This document shows positions 57,268-63,265 of a stretch of 63,265 nt of DNA, one piece after another. Location of the stretch: contig CASELH010000007.1 of the NCBI GenBank assembly GCA_949288715.1, forward strand, positions 1 to 63,265. Direction: 5' to 3'. The notes under the pieces are model-generated. The model saw nothing but the letters and a program-made list of their open reading frames with translations, ran no database searches and was not told the DNA's origin. This stretch comes from an uncultured Bacteroides sp. (GTDB lineage Bacteria; Bacteroidota; Bacteroidia; Bacteroidales; Bacteroidaceae). The stretch's first letter is position 1, and every line of letters starts with the position of its first letter. A program made the translations under genes and the position numbers.

Positions 57268-57609
57268 TTATTCTTTATCGTTGAAATATTCCTGTCTTAT
57301 TCTCTCCGCCTTTTCTATCTCCTTTTTAGGCGTCTTCTGTGTCTTTTTTACTATCCCGTGGGTTACCATTACCAATGCCTTTATTTCATTGTCCCAAAAA
57401 GCAAACAGGCGGTAACAAATGCCATTGAAAAGCGTCCGTAACTCCCATATCTCGGAGTTCTCCAACTTCTTAAAGAGTTCCTTATCCATGACACCGCCCT
57501 CAACCTTGAAGATATTGTAGTATATCTTTTGTTGAGCCTTAAAGGGCTGTAACCTTATAAAGGCTTTCGCCTCATCGCTTAGTACTATCGTTATAGGCTG
57601 TCCGTTCAT
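57268..57609 (-). CDS. RelE/HigB-type toxin
   Basis: A 113-residue protein with the RelE-fold pattern: FKAQQKIYYNIF, a short ENSEIWELRTLFNGICYRLF strand set and the tail VTHGIVKKTQKTP followed by EIEKAERIRQEYF. This is the phage-derived Gp49-like/HigB pattern (ribosome-dependent mRNase in known members). First gene of the pair, with its own promoter. Confidence 0.85.
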   Translation of the reverse strand: MNGQPITIVLSDEAKAFIRLQPFKAQQKIYYNIFKVEGGVMDKELFKKLENSEIWELRTLFNGICYRLFAFWDNEIKALVMVTHGIVKKTQKTPKKEIEKAERIRQEYFNDKE

Positions 57610-57624
57610 ATTTTATCACACCTG

Positions 57625-57660
57625 CAAAGGTACTATATTGTTTCCAAATTAGCAAACAAT
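57625..57660 (-). promoter_or_regulatory. Promoter with overlapping operator of the HigBA-type pair
   Basis: On the minus strand TTTG (57656-57653), 20 bases and TACCTTTG (57632-57625) form a consensus promoter 16 bases before the toxin ATG. A perfect inverted repeat ATTGTTT-N10-AAACAAT (57637-57660) covers the -33 element and fits an autoregulatory operator. Confidence 0.75.
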
Positions 57661-57718
57661 ATCATTTCTATCTACTTTAGATAAGTTACTCCCTTCTACC
57701 TGTGGATTCGGAGTGTCA

Positions 57719-58198
57719 TTAGCTTACTCTTCTCAACTTATATATCAGATATCCTATAGCTATCAGCGCCACCGCAATCATGCAGCCTATGGCCGCCCCG
57801 CCCACATCCAGCTTGAACTGCTGCCACCGGCTCAGTTCCTTCTCCACCTCCACCACCTGCGGCTTCGTGATGGTGACATAGCGGTCTATGAAGTAGGGCA
57901 CTTTGACTTGCGTCGTGGCCAGGGGCCAGATGCCGAGCGTGTGCCGCAGCATGCCTCCCGTCCACTCCGCCCGGCTATAGGCGTAGGGATTGGAGAGGAA
58001 GGAAGCCGTGTCCCGCGTGGCTACGCTGTCCCGGTAGGGCACCAGGCGCACGTCCAGCAATGTGTCGTGCACCACCGTGCTGTCCACCCGCACTGTTTCA
58101 ACAGGAACATACCGCACGCCCCGACACGAAGCTATGGCCGACGTCAGCAAAATGATAAGCACCGCTATCCAGCCTCCGTATGTGCGTATCGGTTTCAT
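57719..58198 (-). CDS. Putative unimolecular spanin
   Basis: A 159-residue protein with an N-terminal signal and lipobox-like end (LTSAIASCRG, Cys25) and a C-terminal membrane helix (AIGCMIAVALIAIGYLIYKL). An outer-membrane lipid anchor plus an inner-membrane helix is the layout of a unimolecular spanin, which fuses the two membranes at lysis. Next to endolysin and holin genes. Start chosen at the second ATG. Confidence 0.65.
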   Translation of the reverse strand: MKPIRTYGGWIAVLIILLTSAIASCRGVRYVPVETVRVDSTVVHDTLLDVRLVPYRDSVATRDTASFLSNPYAYSRAEWTGGMLRHTLGIWPLATTQVKVPYFIDRYVTITKPQVVEVEKELSRWQQFKLDVGGAAIGCMIAVALIAIGYLIYKLRRVS

Positions 58199-58200
58199 GT

Positions 58201-58599
58201 TCATGCTTGGAAGATTTCACGGTCTAACCTGTCCTTGTCGTAGGCCACGTGTATCCATGCCCCGCCGCCTTCCCAGCCCAATTCTGTAAAAGGAAGGTTA
58301 TTTCTGATGTATTCAAACAGCTTGCGGTTCTCCTCCGCGTCGTGCACGTCGATGTCCGCCGCCATGCCCCGCACGTGGAAGCTGCCCTGCACGCCGCCCA
58401 CTGCCTTGTTCAACTCCGCGCAGCGGTAGCCGCTATTCACATAGATAGGTTTTCCATACCATTCCCGAAGCGGGTCGAGCACATGGTCTATGAGGGCTTG
58501 AAGGTTCGGGAGCAACGCTCTCGGCAAGCGGTTGTCTATTCCTCGGCGAGAGGCCGTCTCGCTCTTGCAAAGCTCTGCAATGGTGAAATACTTGCTCAT
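58201..58599 (-). CDS. M15-family peptidase endolysin
   Basis: A 132-residue zinc peptidase of the M15 (D-Ala-D-Ala/VanY-like) family. Zinc ligands are visible in SFHVRGMAADID (His, Asp) and in WIHVAYD (His); the structural SGYRCAELN lies between. It cuts the peptide cross-bridges of peptidoglycan. No signal peptide, so it depends on the holin encoded upstream. The stop lies two bases before the spanin start. Confidence 0.92.
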   Translation of the reverse strand: MSKYFTIAELCKSETASRRGIDNRLPRALLPNLQALIDHVLDPLREWYGKPIYVNSGYRCAELNKAVGGVQGSFHVRGMAADIDVHDAEENRKLFEYIRNNLPFTELGWEGGGAWIHVAYDKDRLDREIFQA

Positions 58600-58607
58600 A
58601 TCATCAT

Positions 58608-59072
58608 TTATTTAGTTGGATTGTCTTTCTCTATCACGCCTTGGAAGTCCTCCTTCGCCCCGCCCACGGCCTTGCCGAGCAGCGCGACCGTCAGCGCTTT
58701 CACATTCAGGTTATACCCCTTTGGTTTGAGTATGTTGCTGACGATGGACAGGAACTCGATGCCGCACACCAGCAGGCACGCCCAGCGGTCGATGGCATAG
58801 TCGTTGCCCGCCGCCACGTTGACCATGCACACCATGCAGACGAAGGAGAAGTACGTCACCATCTTTCCCATCGTCCGGCGCACGGCGCGGCTCACGCGGA
58901 CTTCTTCCCTCATCAGCATGCTTTTCCGCACGCCGAAACACAAGTCGCACACGATGACCGCGCCCGTCGTGATGAGCCACGGCACCATGTGCGACAAACT
59001 TTCCTGAACGAAGGCAGTGGCCAAAGCGGCAAACCCGCTGGACACGCCTTGGGTGATTGTGTCTTTTATCAT
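58608..59072 (-). CDS. Phage holin family protein
   Basis: A 154-residue protein with hydrophobic segments (LITTGAVIVCDLCFGV, VTYFSFVCMVCMVNVAAG, WACLLVCGIEFLSIVSNIL), a basic stretch between (RKSMLMREEVRVSRAVRR) and the position upstream of the endolysin. It would set lysis timing by opening the inner membrane. Long for a holin, but usual for Bacteroides phages. Confidence 0.82.
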   Translation of the reverse strand: MIKDTITQGVSSGFAALATAFVQESLSHMVPWLITTGAVIVCDLCFGVRKSMLMREEVRVSRAVRRTMGKMVTYFSFVCMVCMVNVAAGNDYAIDRWACLLVCGIEFLSIVSNILKPKGYNLNVKALTVALLGKAVGGAKEDFQGVIEKDNPTK

Positions 59073-59088
59073 ATCCGGCTTTTTGCGC

Positions 59089-59096
59089 CAAAGGTA
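59089..59096 (-). promoter_or_regulatory. -7 box of the lysis cassette
   Basis: Minus strand TACCTTTG, 17 bases upstream of the holin ATG. The lysis genes can thus be transcribed separately from the toxin-antitoxin pair to the right. Confidence 0.55.
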
Positions 59097-59156
59097 GGAG
59101 GGGCAGGCTGGAAGGCGGGTATATAAAATGACAATTCCGGGAAATACGGGTAGGTA

Positions 59157-59188
59157 AAAAGAAAAAGCGAGGCATCAATTTGCCCCGC
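59157..59188 (-). terminator. Rho-independent terminator of the YoeB-type pair
   Basis: On the minus strand GCGGGGCA / TGCCTCGC with a six-base loop and a T run, 30 bases after the toxin stop. Confidence 0.8.
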
Positions 59189-59217
59189 TTCCATGCTTAA
59201 TGTGACCGTATGGCCGC

Positions 59218-59496
59218 TCACTTATCTCCATAATGCCCTTTGAGTGAAATCACAAAGACAGTCACGATTTCTTGCTCTATCTTGTATATAAGGCGTGAGC
59301 CTTTGTCTATCCTACGGCTCCAATAGCCTTGCAGGTTTCCTTTCAGTTGTTCCACCTGCCCGGTACCGGTTTCAGGATGCTGCTGCAATTCCTCGAAAAG
59401 GGAAACTATCTTTTGAAGGATTTTCTTCTGCCCGGATTTCCTCCATTCCTTCAGATGCTGCTCCGCCTTGGGTGTCAAGACCAATTCATAACTCAT
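59218..59496 (-). CDS. Txe/YoeB-type toxin
   Basis: A 92-residue RelE-superfamily mRNase: KAEQHLKEWRKSGQKKILQK, LQGYWSRRIDKGSRLIYKI and the C-terminal VISLKGHYGDK with the catalytic His-Tyr of YoeB. The GHYGDK tail is the YoeB signature. It overlaps the antitoxin gene by four bases. Confidence 0.9.
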   Translation of the reverse strand: MSYELVLTPKAEQHLKEWRKSGQKKILQKIVSLFEELQQHPETGTGQVEQLKGNLQGYWSRRIDKGSRLIYKIEQEIVTVFVISLKGHYGDK

Positions 59497-59786
59497 ACGC
59501 CCAAAATGCTTTTGATGTCATCCATGGAATACTCTTTTCCCTTTCCGGCTTTCATGTCGGCTATGCCTTGCTGCACTTCCTTCATGTTTTCCGGGTCGTT
59601 GAACCATTCATCGCCTGAGGGTGATGGATTTTCGTTTACTTCCACGGAAATACTGTTGGCTTTCGAGATAAGCAGATTTTCAATATAGGCTTTCAAACTT
59701 TTTCCTTGTGCCACAGCCATTAATGACAATTTTCGCAACGTGTCTTCCGGAAGGTCTATGTTCTTCCTCTTCAATACCATATCCAT
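59493..59786 (-). CDS. Antitoxin of the YoeB-type pair (DUF2683-like)
   Basis: A 97-residue protein with a ribbon-helix-helix-like N-terminus (KNIDLPEDTLRKLSLMAVAQ, GKSLKAYIENLL) and a flexible acidic C-terminal half (EWFNDPENMKEVQQGIADMK). ATG 59786 is preferred: a TACCTTTG box lies at 59811-59818 on the minus strand, inside the longer frame. Confidence 0.8.
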   Translation of the reverse strand: MDMVLKRKNIDLPEDTLRKLSLMAVAQGKSLKAYIENLLISKANSISVEVNENPSPSGDEWFNDPENMKEVQQGIADMKAGKGKEYSMDDIKSILGV

Positions 59787-59845
59787 ACCTTTATTGCTTT
59801 GGTTAGAGCACAAAGGTATAAAATATATCTGATGTATATAATATA

Positions 59846-60265
59846 TTACCTTAAATATTTCACCCAGGCAAAGTACACCGCATTCTCATTATAGTTCGCG
59901 TTCCTTTCATTGGCATACGCTTCCTGCTCGAACGATACTGCCCGATAGGCTTTATTCCCGTCGTGCAAGATACAGAGCCGTATCAAGTACTCCACCCCGT
60001 ACCATAAGTAATACACCAATGGAACAGCCAGTAGCCACCATGCACTCACACCCCATGCCAATACAGCCACCAGCAACAGCAGCCCTGTGAGCAGCGTCAT
60101 CTCCGTCCATTGCCTGGCGTGGGTGCATTCATGGTTGCGCACATACTGCGGCACTTCCGATTCCTTCAACTTGGTAAAGACCCACGGACCTACCGTTATC
60201 GTCTCGCAGTAGCTGAAGAACAACAAGATTTCGGCTATCCAGCTTTCGTAATAGATGCGTTTCAT
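59846..60265 (-). CDS. Membrane zinc metallopeptidase-like protein (HEXXH)
   Basis: A 139-residue protein. HECTHARQ near residue 46 is an HEXXH zinc motif, FEQEAYAN near residue 113 supplies a possible third ligand, and two hydrophobic segments lie between (LTGLLLLVAVLAWGVSAWWLL, PLVYYLWYGVEYLI). A domain split by a membrane hairpin recalls small M48/M56-type peptidases. It lies among tail genes and toxin-antitoxin pairs; its role in the phage is unknown. Confidence 0.65.
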   Translation of the reverse strand: MKRIYYESWIAEILLFFSYCETITVGPWVFTKLKESEVPQYVRNHECTHARQWTEMTLLTGLLLLVAVLAWGVSAWWLLAVPLVYYLWYGVEYLIRLCILHDGNKAYRAVSFEQEAYANERNANYNENAVYFAWVKYLR

Positions 60266-60286
60266 AAAATCATCCTCCTTTATAAT

Positions 60287-61690
60287 CTAAGTTTCTTGTT
60301 CCAATACTGTAATACGTGCATATCCGTTTCCGCTATGGCCGGTTTCGTTTCCTCCGGACGGAGATGGAAATGAAGTTGCACCATCTTTAGTGCTTCCACT
60401 GTCTAATTGGATGCCGGTATATCCGCTTGGGCGATAAGAAGCATTGGCGGCAGTGTTTACAAACCCGCTTCCACCTCCGCTGTAATTGACGTATGCGGTG
60501 GAAGTATCCGAACGACCTGTACCACCACCATACCAACCGCCACCGCCTGCACCGGCTGCATATCGGTAATTAGTTACCGTTTGGTTGGCTCCGAGTCCGA
60601 AATCTCCACCACTTCCGGCAGCGCTTTGTGTGCCCGGATATTGGCCTTTTCCGGATGTACCTCCGCCTTGTTGGGAAGAGTTAGAGGTGCCGGAGGAGGT
60701 GTCAGTAGATTCAACGGGAGTGCCAACTGTTACTGAACATGCAGCAAACCCCATTCCATTCCTATATACCAACATTCTTAAAGATATTCCACTAGTAGGA
60801 ACTGTGTAGTTATTGGCTTGTCCTTGGTATGCTCCATTCTTATAAATTTCAAAAACAGCTCGTTCAGTATTTACTCCCGCAGATATAGAATAACTATTCC
60901 CTACAGTAACACTTATATTCATTGCCCAGAAGTACGTATTAGTACTACTATCTAGCGAACTGGCATATTCATTATACTCATTAGTATCATATTCCCAATT
61001 CGTAGATGATTCTTCCGTGTACTGTGCAGAAGCCCCGGCTCCTCCACCAGCCACAATGAATCGGCTTAACAGAGAAGATTCACTTCTGTTAGTGCGCCCG
61101 GAAGAATAATTCACCGTAGAAGTAACCAAACACATATCCGTAGCGCCTCCACCCGGACGAGGGTATGATATGCCGTTGGTATCCCCACTATTATAGTTTG
61201 ACCTTCGTACCGAGGCACCACCACCGTTCCATCCTCCATTAGCAGTTCCGCTGGTGGACGAAGTGGAAGAATCAGTACCTTTTCCTCCGACGAAGATGTA
61301 AATAGTAGTCGTTTCGGTCAAAGTAAGTTCACCTTCCGAATAACCGCCTTTGCTTCCGTATGCCGAATAACTTCCACTTACATTTCCTCCTTGTGCACCC
61401 CAGCACTGTAGTTTATACCTGCCGGGAGGCAAAGTCACTTGTTGAACACTTCCGGTATATTCGTAATTGAAAATAGTGCCTACGGGATAAGTTTTACCTT
61501 TTTGACGCACTATCAAGGAAATAGCTTTTTGTGGAGAACCTTTGGTCGTAGCAATTTGCACGTTTTGTTCACGAGGCTCATAAAGTTCATTCGCATCGCT
61601 TTGCACGGAGATGGACGCATTGCCCGTCCCCGTGTAGGTCAGCGTGATATATCCGCCTCCTTTTTCCCATGCTATAGTTTTTGTAGCCAT
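60287..61690 (-). CDS. Gly-rich receptor-binding / tail-tip protein
   Basis: A 467-residue protein. Residues 1-75 resemble a BACON-like Ig module (YITLTYTGTGNASISVQSD, SLIVRQKGKTY). The rest is Gly/Ser-rich (GGKGTDSSTSSTSGTANGG, AGSGGDFGLGANQ, AAGAGGGGWYGGGTG), matching the glycine-rich domain of PF12810-type proteins, with a small Trp-containing insert. Phage proteins of this type bind receptors or glycans at the fibre tip. The Gly-rich loops are a likely site of host-range variation. Confidence 0.72.
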   Translation of the reverse strand: MATKTIAWEKGGGYITLTYTGTGNASISVQSDANELYEPREQNVQIATTKGSPQKAISLIVRQKGKTYPVGTIFNYEYTGSVQQVTLPPGRYKLQCWGAQGGNVSGSYSAYGSKGGYSEGELTLTETTTIYIFVGGKGTDSSTSSTSGTANGGWNGGGASVRRSNYNSGDTNGISYPRPGGGATDMCLVTSTVNYSSGRTNRSESSLLSRFIVAGGGAGASAQYTEESSTNWEYDTNEYNEYASSLDSSTNTYFWAMNISVTVGNSYSISAGVNTERAVFEIYKNGAYQGQANNYTVPTSGISLRMLVYRNGMGFAACSVTVGTPVESTDTSSGTSNSSQQGGGTSGKGQYPGTQSAAGSGGDFGLGANQTVTNYRYAAGAGGGGWYGGGTGRSDTSTAYVNYSGGGSGFVNTAANASYRPSGYTGIQLDSGSTKDGATSFPSPSGGNETGHSGNGYARITVLEQET

Positions 61691-61702
61691 TGTTCCTATT
61701 TG

Positions 61703-62317
61703 TCAGGATACAGTCCACGTAGTGTTTGAAGTGACATTTACACTGACAGCCGGTGTTCCTGCTTGCGGCAAGGTTATCTCACTTTCGCTTAATTGCAGCG
61801 TAGCGTCTCCGGCAGCTTGGTTAATAGCAATCTGTGCAGTCTGTCCTCCTTCAGCTGTCACTTTCAATGTGCGGGTTACTTCCTCCACATCGTCATTCTC
61901 TGGAAAATTGAGTTGAATACTGAAGGGGTATTCTGCTGTTGCACCAGGGTCGTTAGCAATGTCTTCTCCGTTGACGGTAGAAGATCCATTTGCCTGATAG
62001 CTTTCTGGTATAGTGACATCACCTACACTGCCTACCCAGGCAAATGTGAGTTTTTTTGAGTTACTTTTTCCTTGCAGAGTAACATTTCCACCATCTTTGG
62101 GCGCAGAAGCCTCCGCTCCATCATCAAAACTGACAAATTCCGATTTGGGACTTTGTGTGACTTTGTAAGTTTGCGGAGCAGATACTCCAACACCGGTAAC
62201 AGTTACAGTACCCGTACGTGCCACACGCCCGGTATGTGCCGACGCACTGTTTTCAATCGTTCCATTCCCGCTTCCTTGGGTAGGAGTAATGTTAAGCCAT
62301 GAAGGTTTTGTTGCCAT
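61703..62317 (-). CDS. BACON-domain phage protein
   Basis: A 204-residue protein with two BACON/Ig-like modules: the first ends YKVTQSPKSEF, the last ends SVNVTSNTTWTVS with the typical Trp. BACON domains in Bacteroides phages are thought to bind mucin-type glycans or host cells. It lies directly upstream of the Gly-rich tip gene; the last residues end abruptly after the TTW strand, so the final module looks short. Confidence 0.75.
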   Translation of the reverse strand: MATKPSWLNITPTQGSGNGTIENSASAHTGRVARTGTVTVTGVGVSAPQTYKVTQSPKSEFVSFDDGAEASAPKDGGNVTLQGKSNSKKLTFAWVGSVGDVTIPESYQANGSSTVNGEDIANDPGATAEYPFSIQLNFPENDDVEEVTRTLKVTAEGGQTAQIAINQAAGDATLQLSESEITLPQAGTPAVSVNVTSNTTWTVS

Positions 62318-62347
62318 ACTCTTTACAATTTTTATAGTTATTATCTG

Positions 62348-62533
62348 TTATTCTACTTTCCACACCACATTGGCATGTATAAGTACATCATTCTTAAAAT
62401 TATTGCCAGGCATAAGAAAAATATGCTTTGGAGATACTCGTAAATAATTCGCTTTGTTTATAGAGCACACCAGTCCGCAAGAAACGTGGATACCTTTTCC
62501 TATCCGTGTAGCTGTCACCTTTATACATCCCAT
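62348..62533 (-). CDS. Small tail-region protein, 61 residues
   Basis: A beta-rich small protein (IKVTATRIGKGIHVSCGLVC, FLMPGNNFKNDVLIHANVVW). It starts four bases after the 100-residue gene. The final VLIHANVVWKVE is a common ending in Bacteroides phage tail-region proteins. Confidence 0.6.
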   Translation of the reverse strand: MGCIKVTATRIGKGIHVSCGLVCSINKANYLRVSPKHIFLMPGNNFKNDVLIHANVVWKVE

Positions 62534-62537
62534 GTTA

Positions 62538-62840
62538 TTATTGTATTATAATGTCTGTAGATACAGTACACACTTCTTTTCTAAACCCCTCTGTGAAATC
62601 TCCGTCCGGCACATAGGCAATCACTTTGCATCTCACCAAGCCCTTCCCAATCTTGGAGGAATCCACCAACGCCACATAGTTCTCATCATCTGCTTTCAAC
62701 ATATCCGCTTTGGGAATGGATTGCGCACGGCCTGCATGGACATAAAAGTCGCATGAGAAATCCATATCGCTCATTTTTATGCCATCCAGGTCGTCGATGT
62801 GGACGTTGATCTTCAGATATGTGCCTAATCCTGATTCCAT
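62538..62840 (-). CDS. Tail-region protein, 100 residues
   Basis: A beta-rich protein (YLKINVHIDDLDGIKMSDMD, LVRCKVIAYVPDGDF) typical of the small genes between tail and fibre genes in Bacteroides phages. Eleven bases separate it from the upstream gene. Function unknown. Confidence 0.6.
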   Translation of the reverse strand: MESGLGTYLKINVHIDDLDGIKMSDMDFSCDFYVHAGRAQSIPKADMLKADDENYVALVDSSKIGKGLVRCKVIAYVPDGDFTEGFRKEVCTVSTDIIIQ

Positions 62841-62851
62841 AAACTTCCTCT

Positions 62852-63175
62852 TTATGTCGTTTCAACAGTTGTAAAAGCTGTGGCAGAAACAGAATCATCA
62901 TCTTCTATTGAAATATAATAAGGATCACCATTGCTCTTATACACCATATTTCGTAATTTATCTCCATCTGGAAGTAACTCAATTTCGTGAGGAGACAATA
63001 ACATAACCGCAAAGGCACATCCTTCAAAAGGAATGACTGTTTTATTCGTATAATTAAATGATGCACCTATTGACATATGAGCAGTACCAAATTCTATCGG
63101 ATCATGTAAAGGCTCATATTGAACTTCTGTAGTCTTTAATGAAACAACATAATATCTTGAACCTTCTATAGTCAA
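62852..63175 (-). CDS. Tail-region protein, 107 residues (TTG start)
   Basis: A beta-rich protein (SRYYVVSLKTTEVQYEPL, AFAVMLLSPHEIELLPDGD). The start is TTG overlapping the TGA of the upstream gene (TTGA); the first in-frame ATG is 33 codons later and would lose the first strands. Function unknown. Confidence 0.55.
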   Translation of the reverse strand: MTIEGSRYYVVSLKTTEVQYEPLHDPIEFGTAHMSIGASFNYTNKTVIPFEGCAFAVMLLSPHEIELLPDGDKLRNMVYKSNGDPYYISIEDDDSVSATAFTTVETT

Positions 63176-63264
63176 AAAGAAATGGTTTGCGAATTACACA
63201 ATCGGAATTTGAGAGTTAGAAGTGACTCCAACTCTTCTTTTTTATAATCCCCGATATTGTCGAA
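63172..63264 (-). CDS. C-terminal end of a further late gene (partial)
   Basis: The last 30 codons of a frame that enters from the right: FDNIGDYKKEELESLLTLK and then FRLCNSQTISF before TGA. It looks coding and is coupled to the next gene by a four-base overlap. Most of the gene is outside the window. Confidence 0.55.
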   Translation of the reverse strand, partial: FDNIGDYKKEELESLLTLKFRLCNSQTISF

Positions 63265-63265
63265 G

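Larger units (their letters stand above)
26707..63265. mobile_element. Prophage, temperate tailed phage (right end beyond window)
   Basis: From the tRNA-Gly 3' end to the window end nearly all genes are phage-like: integrase, repressor, RecT, helicase, nuclease, lysis cassette and tail or fibre genes. Early genes read right and late genes left. Terminase, portal and capsid genes should lie beyond 63,265. Base composition is mosaic: GC-rich blocks (33.4-39.5, 41.5-43, 51.4-56.8 kb) alternate with AT-rich cargo (28.2-32, 40.1-40.7, 44-45.6 kb). Confidence 0.95.

Noticed and set aside
60287-62317. Diversity-generating retroelement
   Set aside because: No reverse transcriptase, no template/variable repeat pair and no Avd-like gene in the window.
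26854-63264. Genome-wide stop-codon reassignment in the phage
   Set aside because: Phage genes end in TAA, TGA and TAG with coupled starts, and long genes contain none internally. The TAA in the HU-like gene is an isolated case.

Overview
The window looks like a chromosomal segment of a Bacteroidaceae species (Bacteroides or Phocaeicola). The signs are repeated Bacteroidetes -7 boxes of the form TAnnTTTG in front of genes, little use of Shine-Dalgarno sequences, a short SRP RNA of the Bacteroides type, and families typical of the group (DUF4286, DUF6048/DUF6452, DUF4199, BACON-domain phage proteins, DUF4494, DUF4373). No species can be named from the sequence alone.

Host part (1-26,706). In order: a palindromic intergenic element and an AlbA_2/ATPase regulator-like protein; a complete tripartite RND efflux operon (adaptor, pump, outer-membrane lipoprotein) on the minus strand; a redox cluster (membrane polyferredoxin fused to a periplasmic ferredoxin, Tat-type Fe-S aldo/keto reductase, DUF1893); a TPR protein; tRNA-Ala; DUF4286-ruvC-ModF-like ABC; uridine phosphorylase; a TPR/PD40-NfeD-FloA membrane microdomain operon; a TtcA-like tRNA thiolase; a six-gene minus-strand operon (DUF4199, GT2, DUF6452, DUF6048, mntP, apbE); SRP RNA directly followed by tRNA-Thr; a ROK repressor; tRNA-Gly.

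Prophage part (26,707 to the window end, right end not reached). A tyrosine integrase lies just downstream of tRNA-Gly(CCC), which probably supplies the attachment site. Between integrase and repressor sits a minus-strand accessory cassette: a Cas2-fold SinR-like protein, several small membrane proteins and a membrane-anchored J-domain protein. Rightward early genes follow: an Xis-like protein, RecT, a RecE-like nuclease, an SNF2-type helicase, DUF4494, a VRR-NUC nuclease and a DUF4373 replication protein. They are interrupted by AT-rich cargo (a membrane protein; an HTH-ImmA/IrrE protease plus PIN pair). A run of small overlapping genes follows, with two YopX copies and a radical SAM enzyme. 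From 52.2 kb on, genes face left: an HU-like protein with an in-frame stop near its 5' end, a large structural protein, a holin / M15 endolysin / spanin lysis cassette, two toxin-antitoxin pairs, a membrane zinc protease, and Gly-rich and BACON receptor-binding or tail proteins. Terminase, portal and capsid genes are not in the window.

Features that ordinary annotation would miss: (i) three tRNA-like genes in the prophage with good acceptor ends and T-arms (D-arms in two of them) but abnormal anticodon regions; (ii) intergenic arrays with a 22-bp period at five loci, two host and three phage, each with its own sequence; (iii) inverted-repeat spacers of simple sequence at many phage gene junctions; (iv) a scar of a deleted C5-cytosine methyltransferase; (v) the accessory cassette beside the repressor, which is the best candidate for an undescribed lysogenic-conversion or defence system.
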